64,000 nucleotides of DNA from Paenibacillus sp. FSL R7-0273 (GCF_000758625.1 NZ_CP009283.1:3111501-3175500), one strand, 5' to 3'; counted from the first letter of the stretch, positions 8,967 through 17,827 are shown. Made by a program: numbers and translations. Notes: a model not told the origin generated them from the letters alone.

Positions 8967-9504
8967 TCATGTGCTTATTTCGGTCAGCACAGGAGATATT
9001 ACCGCCTGGAAGGGCGATCTTATCGTAAATGCCTCCAATTCCGGCTTATACGGAGGCGGTGGCGTGGACGGGGCGATTCACCGCGCAGGCGGACCGCAGA
9101 TCGCAGCGGAATGTGCGGTTATCCGCCAGAAGCAGGGCGGCGTGATGCCGGGGGAGGCTGCACTTACTACTGCCGGCAGACTGCCTTATCTGGGTGTCAT
9201 ACATACCGTCGGTCCGATCTGGAAGGGCGGAGCGGCAGGAGAGGCGGCAACGCTGGCTAAATGCTACACCAGCAGCCTTGACCTGGCCTGCGCCCGCGGA
9301 GCACGCAGCATTGCTTTTCCGAACATCAGCACCGGCGTTTACAGCTTTCCCAGAAGACAAGCCTGTGAGACTGCTCTTGCTGCCGTCATAAACTATGTGC
9401 AGAGCGCTGATCCGCACAAGCTGCCGCTGGACTCAATCTCGTTCATCTGCTTTGAGCAGGATAATGCGCAGCTTTATGAGGAGACATTAAGGGCTTACAT
9501 ATAA
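8950..9504 (+). CDS. Macrodomain protein, O-acetyl-ADP-ribose deacetylase type
   Basis: The 184-residue single-domain protein starts at ATG 8950 after AAGGAGGAAG. Macrodomain hallmarks are present: DLIVNASNSGLYGGGGVDGAIHRAGG (given here as family signature: NAAN-like loop, then GGGGVDGAIH) and, in the C-terminal half, ARSIAFPNISTGVYSFP, the second phosphate-binding loop. This is the YmdB/MacroD class, which hydrolyses O-acetyl-ADP-ribose and removes ADP-ribose from acidic residues. The position with the conserved Asn-Asp/Gly-rich loop is intact, so activity is likely. It overlaps the upstream membrane protein. Confidence 0.9.
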   Translation: MQIRINHVLISVSTGDITAWKGDLIVNASNSGLYGGGGVDGAIHRAGGPQIAAECAVIRQKQGGVMPGEAALTTAGRLPYLGVIHTVGPIWKGGAAGEAATLAKCYTSSLDLACARGARSIAFPNISTGVYSFPRRQACETALAAVINYVQSADPHKLPLDSISFICFEQDNAQLYEETLRAYI

Positions 9505-9543
9505 AGAGACCGGTTACCGGATGAAACGGAGGAAGTGTTAGAG

Positions 9544-10020
9544 ATGCAGTCTGTACCTGAACTGAAATTTGTTACTGTCCAGCCGGATAACCCGGATCTG
9601 CGGGAGCTGATTGAAGAGCTGGATGAGGATTTGAAGGCCCGCTATCCCCATGAGATGATTTATGTGGTGGATTTCAGCGATCCGAAGGTGAAGGAGATGA
9701 CCTTTGTTGTTGCATACCAGGGCGGCAAGCCGGTGGGCTGCGGCGGATTGCGTCCGCTTCTGCCGGATAACAGTGAGATGGAGCTGAAGCGCTTTTATGT
9801 GGAGCCGGGCAGCCGCAAGATGGGGATAGCCGGCAAAATGCTGCTGGATCTGGAAGAGAAGGCTGCAGCCGCAGGCTGCCTGGAGATTAAACTGGAGACC
9901 GGCATCAAGCAGCCGGAAGCCATTGCGCTTTATGTGAAGCACGGCTACCGGCAAATTGAGCTGTTCGGCCAATACATAGGTGACCCGGACAGCGTCTGTT
10001 ACGGTAAAATCCTGACCTGA
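9544..10020 (+). CDS. GNAT-family N-acetyltransferase
   Basis: The protein is about 158 residues; a GTG at 9535 is also in frame but touches GGAGG (9528-9532), so ATG 9544 is preferred. The acetyl-CoA binding motif A is seen as KRFYVEPGSRKMGIAGKMLLDL (core RKMGIA). Motif B, near YVKHGYRQIELFGQY, carries the usual aromatic residues. The substrate is unknown; size and order resemble small Bacillus YybD/PaiA-like GNATs. It is followed by a short palindrome (CGGCAA/TTGCCG, 10021-10048) shared with the convergent small gene. Confidence 0.85.
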   Translation: MQSVPELKFVTVQPDNPDLRELIEELDEDLKARYPHEMIYVVDFSDPKVKEMTFVVAYQGGKPVGCGGLRPLLPDNSEMELKRFYVEPGSRKMGIAGKMLLDLEEKAAAAGCLEIKLETGIKQPEAIALYVKHGYRQIELFGQYIGDPDSVCYGKILT

Positions 10021-10029
10021 CGGCAATAT

Positions 10030-10227
10030 TCAAGCATGGTATTTGCCGGTTGGCGCGTCCAGTACCCATTCAAGCATCAGAATCATATCCTCGAGCCTGG
10101 TAAGCTGGGCGTTTAAGCCGGCCCGCTGGGGACTGTCCTGCGGCAGAGGAGCCAGCCGGGTCTCTAGAGACCTACGCTGGATTGTCAGCTCATTGAGTTT
10201 GGATTGGATCTGGTTTGCGGTTCTCAT
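10030..10227 (-). CDS. Small coiled-coil protein of unknown function
   Basis: 65 residues with a very good ribosome binding site (GGGAGGACACACG before the ATG). Hydrophobic residues at heptad spacing (IQSKLNELTIQRRSLETRL, then LNAQLTRLEDMILMLEWVL) predict two antiparallel helices. It has no Cys and no signal. I do not recognise a named family. The clear ribosome binding site and independent orientation make it a believable gene. Confidence 0.65.
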   Translation of the reverse strand: MRTANQIQSKLNELTIQRRSLETRLAPLPQDSPQRAGLNAQLTRLEDMILMLEWVLDAPTGKYHA

Positions 10228-10301
10228 CGTGTGTCCTCCCGGAGAATATATAGTTTAAAATGTTGTTAGACCATTATAACGGATAACATGGGGGTATTAA
10301 A

Positions 10302-10988
10302 ATGAGTGTCAATGTTAAGCAGCTGGCTGCAGAGAAAGCCGTGGAGTACGTACAGGACGGAATGAAGGTGGGTCTGGGGACAGGCTCAACCGCCTATTGG
10401 GCAATCCGCAAGCTGGGTGAGCGTGTCAAGGAAGGCCTGCGCATTATTGCTGTTGCCACTTCACAGGCCTCCGAGGATCAGGCGCGCGAGCTCGGTATTC
10501 CTCTGGCAGCCTTCGGTGATATTGACAGCCTGGACCTGACCATTGACGGTGCAGATGAACTGGACGGAAGCCTGCAGCTGATTAAAGGCGGCGGCGGAGC
10601 CCTGCTGCGCGAGAAGATTGTTGCCATGGGCAGCACGCGGATGATTGTTGTTGCCGATGAGAGCAAAGCGGTAAAGACGCTTGGCAAATTCCCGCTGCCT
10701 GTTGAGATTGTGCCCTTTGCCTGGGAATGGACAGTGGCCAAGCTTGAGAAGCTGGGCTGCAGGCCTGAGCTGCGCCGCAGCGGAGAGGAGCTGTACCGGA
10801 CGGACAACGGGAATTACATTGCCGATTGCCATTTTGAGGCTATTGCTTCAGCACCTGAGCTGGCAGAACGCCTGCAGGGCATTTCAGGAGTCGTTGATCA
10901 CGGCTTGTTCATAGGAATTGCCAGCATGGCGATTATCGGCAAGCAGGACGGCAGCATCGAGATTATCGAGGGTGAGACTCATATCTGA
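10302..10988 (+). CDS. rpiA: Ribose-5-phosphate isomerase A
   Basis: The 228-residue product carries all RpiA motifs: VGLGTGSTAYWAI (phosphate loop), IDGADELDG with the catalytic Asp pair, IKGGGGALLREKI with the catalytic Glu/Lys region, and PVEIVPFAW. It interconverts ribose 5-phosphate and ribulose 5-phosphate in the cytoplasmic pentose phosphate pathway. The downstream VanZ-like frame overlaps its 3' end. Length is normal for the family (about 220-230). Confidence 0.96.
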   Translation: MSVNVKQLAAEKAVEYVQDGMKVGLGTGSTAYWAIRKLGERVKEGLRIIAVATSQASEDQARELGIPLAAFGDIDSLDLTIDGADELDGSLQLIKGGGGALLREKIVAMGSTRMIVVADESKAVKTLGKFPLPVEIVPFAWEWTVAKLEKLGCRPELRRSGEELYRTDNGNYIADCHFEAIASAPELAERLQGISGVVDHGLFIGIASMAIIGKQDGSIEIIEGETHI

Positions 10989-11460
10989 TAAGCGGAGCAG
11001 GACCCGCGCCGTCCGGCGTCCCTCCCGCAGGGCGCAGCTCCGACCGGGGTTGCGTTTTTTAGCCGGGGTACTGTTGTTTATTTATAGCGCCGCTGTGTTA
11101 TACTGGATGTTTCTCGGATTTGGCCGGACCGTACGTACAGAAGGGGCGCTGCAATATAATCTGGAGCCGCTGCGTACAGTGAAGCTGTATTTCGATTTGG
11201 ATAACGGAGTGTCTTTCACCGGCAGACTGATAAATCTGGCGGGGAATGTCATTGTATTCATCCCTTTCGGTGTATTCATTCCGCTCGTTCAGGCCAGGCT
11301 CCGGAATGTATTTACGTTAACGCTGTGGGCGGTTCCTTCCATCCTTTTGCTGGAAACTCTGCAGATGCTGCTGCGGGTGGGCAGCTTTGATGTTGATGAT
11401 CTGCTGCTGAACCTTATGGGTGTGTGGGCCGGCTTGTTCATTCTTTACAGATTCAAATGA
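10972..11460 (+). CDS. VanZ-like membrane protein
   Basis: A VanZ-like domain is recognisable by the order of blocks LYWMFLGFGR, NLEPLRTV, NLAGNVIVFIPFGVFIP and FDVDDLLLNLMGVWAG, with four hydrophobic helices. The start is uncertain. GTG 10972 gives a basic N-terminus and a 17-base overlap with rpiA. TTG 11050 would give a shorter protein, and the longest frame (10918) would overlap rpiA by 71 bases. VanZ-like proteins are small integral membrane proteins, some linked to teicoplanin resistance or sorting of surface proteins. The function here is unknown. Confidence 0.75.
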   Translation: MRLISDKRSRTRAVRRPSRRAQLRPGLRFLAGVLLFIYSAAVLYWMFLGFGRTVRTEGALQYNLEPLRTVKLYFDLDNGVSFTGRLINLAGNVIVFIPFGVFIPLVQARLRNVFTLTLWAVPSILLLETLQMLLRVGSFDVDDLLLNLMGVWAGLFILYRFK

Positions 11461-11476
11461 AAATGGAGGAAGTATT

Positions 11477-11917
11477 ATGTTTACAGATCTGAAGCAGCGC
11501 ATCGGAACACCTGAAGTAGATGAGCTGCTGGCCTATGCTGTTATTGACGAACCGGATGCGCTATGGCGTGCTTCAGCCGAGTACAGGAAGCTGCCTGGCC
11601 TGCAGCTCTACGGCTGGGAAGAAGAGGGGCTGCTGCTCGGGCTCACCGGCTTTGAGGTAACAGAGGACGGATCGCTTGAGATCCGCCACATTGCGGTCCT
11701 GCCTGAGAACAGGGGCAAGGGCTACGCCCGGGGAATGATCCTGGAGCTGCTGTCCGAGCGCCAGCCGCGCTATGTGCTTGCAGAGACAGAGGACGAAATA
11801 GCCGCAGACTTTTACCGTGCCCTGGGCTTCATGGTATATAGTCTGGGTGAGAACCCGGCAGGCATCGAAATGTTCCGCTGCGTTTATGAGGTTGAGGAAA
11901 CAGAGGAGGACGAGTAA
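11477..11917 (+). CDS. GNAT-family N-acetyltransferase
   Basis: A 146-residue protein whose ATG 11477 follows ATGGAGGAAG at good spacing. The acetyl-CoA loop is RHIAVLPENRGKGYARGM (Q/RxxGxG/A type). It is followed by a helix, the strand YVLAETEDEIAADFYRALGF with the family aromatic, and an acidic tail. This is the short single-domain GNAT type, substrate unknown. It starts 16 bases after the VanZ-like gene and may be cotranscribed with it. A terminator follows. Confidence 0.85.
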   Translation: MFTDLKQRIGTPEVDELLAYAVIDEPDALWRASAEYRKLPGLQLYGWEEEGLLLGLTGFEVTEDGSLEIRHIAVLPENRGKGYARGMILELLSERQPRYVLAETEDEIAADFYRALGFMVYSLGENPAGIEMFRCVYEVEETEEDE

Positions 11918-11949
11918 CGGGCCCGTCGCTGCTTCCGGATTAAAATGTG

Positions 11950-11980
11950 AAGCTATCCGCTGCTTGCGGGTAGCTTTTTT
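11950..11980 (+). terminator. Rho-independent terminator
   Basis: Stem AAGCTA-CCGC/GCGG-TAGCTT (11950-11976), then six T. It ends the rpiA-vanZ-GNAT stretch. Confidence 0.85.
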
Positions 11981-12041
11981 GCTGCTGTAACGCGTAATTG
12001 GCGTAGCAATCCTGTTCATCTTGCTTAACCGTTTAAAACAG

Positions 12042-12100
12042 TTGACATTTATATTCGCCAATCATATAGTTTTACTATGAAACAGTTCGACACGCGAACT
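12042..12100 (+). promoter_or_regulatory. SigmaA promoter and candidate MarR operator
   Basis: Perfect -35 TTGACA (12042-12047), 17-base spacer, -10 TATAGT (12065-12070). Downstream of the expected start point lies a perfect inverted repeat AGTTCG-acacg-CGAACT (12084-12100). Its position between promoter and the MarR gene fits autorepression. Confidence 0.8.
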
Positions 12101-12128
12101 ATTGTCCCAGGAAAAGGAGGCTAATACG

Positions 12129-12587
12129 TTGAATGAAGAGGCGCAGCAGTGGATTAACCGGTATGTGGATGCCTACCTCATCGTAACGAGGCAGATCAGC
12201 GCACGGATTAAGGAGCGGATTCCTGAAGGAGTGACGAATGACCAGTTTCTGATTCTGAGGCTGATCAAAGCCCAAAAGCTGTGCACCGCCACGTATCTTG
12301 CTGAGGCTGTAAGTGTAGGCAAAAGCTCTATCACCGCTATCATTAACCGGCTTGACGAGGCAGGGATGATTGAACGGACCCGTGATGAGAATGACCGGCG
12401 TCTGGTGTATTTATCCCTTACGGAGCAGGGGGAAGAGGTGTATCAGCTGGCGGAGAAGCAGGTGCAGGATGTAATTTCCCCGTATTTGTTCCACTTCGAG
12501 GAAGAGGATATTGAGAAATTTATTACGTTGTTTGAGAAGCTCGCTTTTATTATGCAGGATCCAGGAACAGGAGGGAGCAACGAGTGA
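12129..12587 (+). CDS. MarR-family regulator of the adjacent MMPL exporter (YdgG-like)
   Basis: About 152 residues. The ribosome binding site AAAAGGAGG (12112-12120) directs initiation to TTG 12129; the longer frame from 12102 would include that site. Winged-helix motifs: TNDQFLILRLI, CTATYLAEAVSVGKSSITAI (HTH), and RTRDENDRRLVYLSLTEQG (wing with the DxRxxxLxLT block). The gene overlaps the following exporter gene by four bases (GTGA). The pair marR-MMPL has the same order as B. subtilis ydgG-ydgH, as I recall it, so I infer that this repressor controls the pump. Confidence 0.88.
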   Translation: MNEEAQQWINRYVDAYLIVTRQISARIKERIPEGVTNDQFLILRLIKAQKLCTATYLAEAVSVGKSSITAIINRLDEAGMIERTRDENDRRLVYLSLTEQGEEVYQLAEKQVQDVISPYLFHFEEEDIEKFITLFEKLAFIMQDPGTGGSNE

Positions 12588-15500
12588 AGACCATTCTGAA
12601 GGCCAGATGGGCCATCATTGCCCTTTGGCTTGCTGCTGCGGTTGTATTATTTCTAACAGCACCTTCAATGTCTGATCTTGTCCGTGAAAAGGGCCAGATT
12701 TCCGTCCCTGGAGGATACACCTCATCACGCGCGGCGGAGATTATGAAGGAGGCTGCCGCTGCCAAGGGGGGCGAGACGCTCCATCAGGTGGCGCTGGTGT
12801 TCAATAAGCCGGGCGGGCTTAGTGCCGGAGATACAGAGAGCATCAGGCAGGGTGTAGAAAGGCTGAATGCCGAGAAGGAAGCCTTGAAGCTCGATTCGAT
12901 AACCGAGCCGTTCACACAGCCGGAGCTCGCTGACACACTGATTGCCAAAGACGACAAGACGATTATGGCTGCCCTGCTGGTAAAAGGCGGGGATGAGGCG
13001 GTCAAGGCACTTCCTGATAAAGTGGATGAGCTGCTCGGAAACGTAACGGCAGAACATTATCTGACCAGTGAAGGGCTGATTACCGAGGATACGATTGCCA
13101 GCTCGGAAGCAGGACTCAAAAAGTCGGAGTATATTACCGTAGTCTTTATCCTGCTCATCCTGTTCGTAGTATTCCGCTCATTCGTAGCGCCGCTTGTGCC
13201 GCTGCTGACCGTGGGACTCAGCTATATTGTATCCCAGTCAGTGGTGTCCTTCCTGGTGGACCGGTTTGATTTTCCGTTATCGACCTTTACGCAAATCTTT
13301 ATGGTGGCGGTTATGTTCGGAATCGGGACGGATTACTGTATTCTGCTGATCAGCCGTTTCAAAGAGGAGCTGGCGTCTGCTGAAGATACGAAAAGCGCCA
13401 TTATCTCTACATACCGCAAGGCTGGAGGAACGGTATTTTATTCCGGGCTTGCCGTGTTTGTCGGCTTTGTAGCCATCGGGCTGTCGAAATTTATGCTGTA
13501 CCGTTCGGCTGTAGCGGTGGCTGTAGGCATCGCGGTCATGCTGCTTGCGCTGGTTACGGTAGTTCCGTTCTTCATGGCGGTATTGGGGCAAAAGCTGTTC
13601 TGGCCGTCACGCGGCAGGCTGGAGCATAGTGAGAGCCGGATCTGGGGGGCGGCAGGCTCGTTCTCCCTGAAGAGACCGTGGGCGGCCCTGTTAATTGTGG
13701 CTGCTGTTGTTGCCCCGTTTCTGCTCACTTATGACGGCAAGCTTTCCTTTAACAGCATGGATGAAATAGGTGCCGATTATGCTTCAGTTAAAGGCTTCAA
13801 CATTATTTCCGAAAGCTTTGGTCCCGGTGAATCCATGCCGGGCAAAATTGTAATTAAAAATGATGACCGGATGGACAGCCCGGAATATATGGGGCTGGCC
13901 GAAAAAATCAGCCGGGAACTGGAAAAGGTGGATGGGGTCAAAGCGGTACGCAGCCTGTCACGGCCAACCGGGGAGCAAATTAATGATTTTCTGATTCCTG
14001 TCCAGGTAGCGGCCCTGTCAGACGGCCTTAATCAGAGCAATGACGGATTGGGCCAGATTCAGTCGGGACTTGCTGAAGCGAGCAAGCAGCTTAGCGCAAA
14101 TGCACCGAAGCTTCAGGAAGCAGCTGCCGGCAGCGAGAAGCTGACAGAAGGCACTGCTGAGCTTAAACAGGGCATTGCAGCACTGGGAGAGGGCTTGTCC
14201 CAGGTTGAGAACGGAATCAGGAACGGCGCTGCCGGAGCCGGAGAGATCAAGGACGGCCTGGCCCGGGCAGCGGCCAGTGCACAGCAGCTTGCTGCTGCTA
14301 ACGAGGCACTGCTGGCAGGCTACAAGCAGGTGGGCACCGGCTTGACGGCGCTTGGCGGCGGGCTTGACGGGCTGCAGGCTCAGCTGGAAGGTGTGGCGGC
14401 TGCGCTTACCGGACTGGATGCATCCTTTACCCTGCTTGAGAGCAGCCATCCAGAGCTGCTGCAGGATGCCAATTATCAGACTGTTAAAGGCACTGTAAGC
14501 CAGACCGGCTCTGGGGCTGTCCAGCTTGCGGCAGGCCTTGGCCAGATCTCGGGCCGGCTGGGCGAGGCTGCAGCAGGCCTGGATGAGGCCAACAACGGCT
14601 ACGTCCAAGCAGCCGCAGGCCAGACTGCCCTGGCTCAAGGCCTGGAGCGGCTGGTTGCCGGTATCGGACAGTTGCAGGCCGGTCTGAATCAGGCAGCGGA
14701 CGGCCAGGAGCTGATTACCGGCAAGATACCGGCAATCTCCGGCGGGCTTGATCAGCTGCAGGGCGGCCAGCAGCAGCTGGCTGAAGGCTTCGGGCAGCTG
14801 ACCGGGCAGATTGGTGAACTGACCAGCGGGCTCAGTGACAGTGCCGAGGGCTTGCAGCAGATTACCGCAGGCCTGAACTCTGCCCAGGATTATTTGCAGC
14901 AGATTCAGAACACAGGTGATGATGAGCTCAGCGGCTTCTTTGTACCCGGGGAAGCGCTGGAGGCGGAGGCGATGCAGCAGGTATTTAATACGTATCTGTC
15001 TGATGACCGCAAGGTGATGACACTCGATATTGTATTTGCCGGGAACCCCTACAGCGCAGAGGCGATTGACAGCATCCCCGATATTCAGGCAGCCGTTGAA
15101 CGGGCAGTAAAGGGGACCAAGCTGGAGAATGCCGAAACGGCAATCAGCGGTGTCACCAGCACCTACAGCGATTTGCAGGCTATATCCAATGAGGACTATA
15201 CCCGGACGGTTGTGCTGATGCTGGCGGGAATCTTCATCATTCTGGTTCTGCTGCTGCGCTCGGTGATTATGCCGCTGTATCTGATCGGTTCATTGCTGGT
15301 TACTTATATTACAGCGCTAGGCATCACTGAGGCGATTTTTGTTAACCTGCTGGATTATTCCGGCATCACCTGGACAACGCCGTTCTTCAGCTTTGTCATG
15401 CTGATTGCCCTTGGTGTCGACTACAGCATCTTCCTGATGGCCCGTTTCAATGAGAACAAAACCTGGGATGTGCGTGAAGCGATACTGCATGCCATGCGCA

Positions 15501-15745
15501 ACATGGGGACAGTAATCCTGTCAGCGGTGGTAATCCTGGGGGGAACCTTTGCCTCTATGTATCCGTCAGGGGTTCTGTCTATGATGCAGATTGCTACCGT
15601 TGTGTTATCAGGTCTGGCGCTATATGCACTGGTGTTCCTGCCGTTCTTTGTGCCGGTAATGGTCCGGATGTTCGGCCGGGCGAACTGGTGGCCGTTCGGT
15701 GTCAAGGAGAGCGGTGAGCCAGCGAAGCATGATCTGCCGATGTAG
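12584..15745 (+). CDS. MMPL/RND-type exporter with repetitive extracytoplasmic domain (YdgH-like)
   Basis: The 1053-residue membrane protein starts with GTG after AGGAGGGAGC. The layout is two MMPL halves. Helix 1 is at residues 6-26, a bundle of five lies near 185-375, and a second bundle is at 875-1030. Proton-relay-like stretches are FGIGTDYCILLISRF and ALGVDYSIFLMARF, the MMPL signature with a central Asp. Between the halves (residues about 480-790) lies an unusual run of Gly/Ala/Gln/Leu-rich 11-residue-like repeats (for example GLERLVAGIGQLQAGL), similar to the YhgE/Pip outer domains. The family exports lipids, peptides or drugs by proton motive force. The substrate is unknown. Confidence 0.88.
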   Translation: MKTILKARWAIIALWLAAAVVLFLTAPSMSDLVREKGQISVPGGYTSSRAAEIMKEAAAAKGGETLHQVALVFNKPGGLSAGDTESIRQGVERLNAEKEALKLDSITEPFTQPELADTLIAKDDKTIMAALLVKGGDEAVKALPDKVDELLGNVTAEHYLTSEGLITEDTIASSEAGLKKSEYITVVFILLILFVVFRSFVAPLVPLLTVGLSYIVSQSVVSFLVDRFDFPLSTFTQIFMVAVMFGIGTDYCILLISRFKEELASAEDTKSAIISTYRKAGGTVFYSGLAVFVGFVAIGLSKFMLYRSAVAVAVGIAVMLLALVTVVPFFMAVLGQKLFWPSRGRLEHSESRIWGAAGSFSLKRPWAALLIVAAVVAPFLLTYDGKLSFNSMDEIGADYASVKGFNIISESFGPGESMPGKIVIKNDDRMDSPEYMGLAEKISRELEKVDGVKAVRSLSRPTGEQINDFLIPVQVAALSDGLNQSNDGLGQIQSGLAEASKQLSANAPKLQEAAAGSEKLTEGTAELKQGIAALGEGLSQVENGIRNGAAGAGEIKDGLARAAASAQQLAAANEALLAGYKQVGTGLTALGGGLDGLQAQLEGVAAALTGLDASFTLLESSHPELLQDANYQTVKGTVSQTGSGAVQLAAGLGQISGRLGEAAAGLDEANNGYVQAAAGQTALAQGLERLVAGIGQLQAGLNQAADGQELITGKIPAISGGLDQLQGGQQQLAEGFGQLTGQIGELTSGLSDSAEGLQQITAGLNSAQDYLQQIQNTGDDELSGFFVPGEALEAEAMQQVFNTYLSDDRKVMTLDIVFAGNPYSAEAIDSIPDIQAAVERAVKGTKLENAETAISGVTSTYSDLQAISNEDYTRTVVLMLAGIFIILVLLLRSVIMPLYLIGSLLVTYITALGITEAIFVNLLDYSGITWTTPFFSFVMLIALGVDYSIFLMARFNENKTWDVREAILHAMRNMGTVILSAVVILGGTFASMYPSGVLSMMQIATVVLSGLALYALVFLPFFVPVMVRMFGRANWWPFGVKESGEPAKHDLPM

Positions 15746-15779
15746 CAGGTAAGCAGATAAGCCGCTGCCAGATTAGACA

Positions 15780-15829
15780 AAAGAACCTCTGTGCATCACT
15801 GGCAGCCCAGTCATACACAGAGGTTCTTT
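15780..15829. terminator. Bidirectional terminator
   Basis: A perfect 14-base inverted repeat (AAAGAACCTCTGTG, 15780-15793, and its complement 15816-15829) encloses a second small stem (ACTGG/CCAGT). It sits between the convergent MMPL and TPR genes. Confidence 0.85.
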
Positions 15830-15857
15830 AATACTCAAAGCTATGTACAGACGCAGA

Positions 15858-16529
15858 CTAGCGCAGCTTTGCAAAATAACTGCGCAGCGCCCAGCCGCGT
15901 TCCTGACGCTTCTTATACTTTGGCAGGGAGCGGTAAATGGCAATGGATTCCTCAAAAGCCCGTTTGGCCTCATCATTTCGGCCAAGCGCCTTGTACATGG
16001 AGCCGGCCAGATAATAGGCCTCGCTGGAGGAAGTCTGAATCTCCTGAAATTCCGTCACATAACGCAGCGCCTTGTCCTGGTCTACATTGCGGAATATCTC
16101 TGCCAGACGGAGAAACGGCTGGCCGTATTGAGCCCTGCGGTTAAGCTCCAGCCCCTGCAGCATCTGGGCTTCACCTTCCGGCAGCATTCCCAGCTTCAGG
16201 TTCGCGTATCCCAGCTCCACCCAGTATTCGGCGGATTGCTCATAACGGTCGGAAATCTGCAGCAGCAGCTCTTTGGCATTACTGTACCGCTTGCGTTCAA
16301 TCAGAAGGCGGGCCAGCTCGAACTTGGCGGACACATCGTTCGGATTCAGGCTGATGGTCGTCCGCAGTTTGGACATCTGGCGGCTCCGGCGGAAGGGCTT
16401 CCCTAGGCTTGGCAGGATGCCGACATACCGTCGGTCCAGGAAATACAGGATCAGGAGCAGTACAATCAGGGCCAGAAACGGATTGCCCAGAAATTGTGCG
16501 AGAAATAAAAAGCCCACGAATTTTAACAT
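15858..16529 (-). CDS. Membrane-anchored TPR protein
   Basis: 223 residues with start codon ATG after GGAGGGAC. The N-terminus (residues 2-30) is one or two hydrophobic helices, followed by a basic stretch. From residue 55 come about four tetratricopeptide-like helix pairs with the typical A-LG-Y spacing: DVSAKFELARLLIERKRY, YWVELGYANLKLGMLPEG, PFLRLAEIF, EAYYLAGSMYKALGRNDEA. TPR proteins are scaffolds; here it faces the cytoplasm if the basic residues after the helix follow the positive-inside rule. No partner is apparent from context, as both neighbours belong to other units. Confidence 0.8.
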   Translation of the reverse strand: MLKFVGFLFLAQFLGNPFLALIVLLLILYFLDRRYVGILPSLGKPFRRSRQMSKLRTTISLNPNDVSAKFELARLLIERKRYSNAKELLLQISDRYEQSAEYWVELGYANLKLGMLPEGEAQMLQGLELNRRAQYGQPFLRLAEIFRNVDQDKALRYVTEFQEIQTSSSEAYYLAGSMYKALGRNDEAKRAFEESIAIYRSLPKYKKRQERGWALRSYFAKLR

Positions 16530-16657
16530 GAAGTCCCTCCGATAAAGTTGTAACTCCGGTTAGCGTTCACAGTAACTTGGAACATGCAGAGCAGGGTAAT
16601 TATACCATATTATTCAGTTATACTAACTCTAATTTTCATTGAAGGGAAGGGTGAGAG

Positions 16658-17656
16658 ATGAGTACAGTTACAACCGCAGCCGGACTTCGTCCGCTGGGAC
16701 AATCAGAGCTGTACGTATCACCGCTGGGCCTGGGCTGCTGGCAGTTCAGCCAGGGCAGCGGAGTGGTGGGGAAATACTGGAGTAAGCTTGAGAACTCCGA
16801 CATCCTCGACATAGTAAAGGTCAGCCTGGAAGGCGGCATGAACTGGGTGGATACGGCGGAAATATACGGGGCCGGCAAATCCGAGCAGGCGCTTGCAGCG
16901 GTGCTGGATCAGCTCAGGCTTGAAGGCAGCCCGCATGCCGATCCGCTGATTGCCACTAAGTGGTGGCCGATGCTCCGCACGGCAAGCTCCATTACCGCCA
17001 CAATCGATGAGCGTATTCGTTGTCTGGGAGGCCGGCAAATTGATGTTTATCAGATTCACCAGCCCTACTCTTTATCTTCGATCGCTAGTGAGATGAAGGC
17101 TATGGCCGGGCTGGTTAAAGCCGGCAAGATCCGTTATGCCGGGGTCAGCAATTATTCAGCCGCACAGATGGTTAAGGCACATCGTCTGCTGCAGGAGCAC
17201 GGGCTGAGGCTGGTCTCGAACCAGGTGAAGTACAATCTGCTGCACCGCAGCATCGACAATAACGGCACAATGGCTGCCGCCAAGGAGCTGGGCATCTCCA
17301 TCATTGCCTACTCCCCGCTGCAGCAGGGCGTTCTGACCGGGCGTTTTCATAGTGATCCGGATCAGATCAGCCGGCTGTCCATGATCAGACGGATGCAGTC
17401 CGGGCTGAATGAGAAGGGGCTGGCCCGCAGCAGGCCGCTGATTGAGCTTTTGTCGGCTCTTGCCGACAAGTATGCGGCAACGCTGGGGCAGGTCGCGCTG
17501 AACTGGCTGATTCATTTTCACGGTGAGACAGTCGTAGCCATTCCCGGAGCCTCCAAGGTACGGCATGCAAGAGAGAACATTGGAGCGATGAATTTCAGGC
17601 TGGAGAGACAAGAGCTGGAGCAGCTGGATGCGGCTTCCCGGGCGGCACTGAAATAG
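16658..17656 (+). CDS. Aldo/keto reductase
   Basis: The 332-residue (alpha/beta)8 enzyme has the complete AKR tetrad: Asp and Tyr in NWVDTAEIYGAGKSE, Lys in IATKWWP, His in YQIHQP. The NADPH-binding end is seen in VAIPGASKVRHARENIGA. The N-terminal block LGLGCWQFSQGSG and absence of insertions place it with the YccK/Tas-like cytosolic AKRs. It reduces aldehydes or ketones using NADPH; the physiological substrate is not visible. It is preceded by GGAAGGGTGAGAG and followed by a strong terminator, so it is likely monocistronic. Confidence 0.92.
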   Translation: MSTVTTAAGLRPLGQSELYVSPLGLGCWQFSQGSGVVGKYWSKLENSDILDIVKVSLEGGMNWVDTAEIYGAGKSEQALAAVLDQLRLEGSPHADPLIATKWWPMLRTASSITATIDERIRCLGGRQIDVYQIHQPYSLSSIASEMKAMAGLVKAGKIRYAGVSNYSAAQMVKAHRLLQEHGLRLVSNQVKYNLLHRSIDNNGTMAAAKELGISIIAYSPLQQGVLTGRFHSDPDQISRLSMIRRMQSGLNEKGLARSRPLIELLSALADKYAATLGQVALNWLIHFHGETVVAIPGASKVRHARENIGAMNFRLERQELEQLDAASRAALK

Positions 17657-17666
17657 CATTCTATAA

Positions 17667-17704
17667 ATAGCTTTAGGCCTGATTCAGGGCTTAAAGCTAT
17701 TTTT
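17667..17704 (+). terminator. Rho-independent terminator of the AKR gene
   Basis: ATAGCTTTA (17667-17675) pairs with TAAAGCTAT (17692-17700), with extra GCC/GGC pairing inside and TTTTT after the stem. Confidence 0.85.
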
Positions 17705-17827
17705 ATTAAATAAAAATGCAAAATTGTGCAAATTAACTGTTTAGGATTGGAAACGTAAGGGTAAATAAGGATAAGTTCATTCGCATCCGCGCAAAGGATG
17801 CAGATTTCGGAAGGAGGCTGAACCATT

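Noticed and set aside
14018..14638. 206-codon frame antisense to the repetitive part of the MMPL gene
   Set aside because: Cys/Leu-rich shadow of the Gly/Gln-rich repeat; no ribosome binding site.
17783..17801. Hairpin with GCGCAAAGG considered as part of a c-di-GMP riboswitch
   Set aside because: The second conserved helix and the flanking aptamer core are absent.
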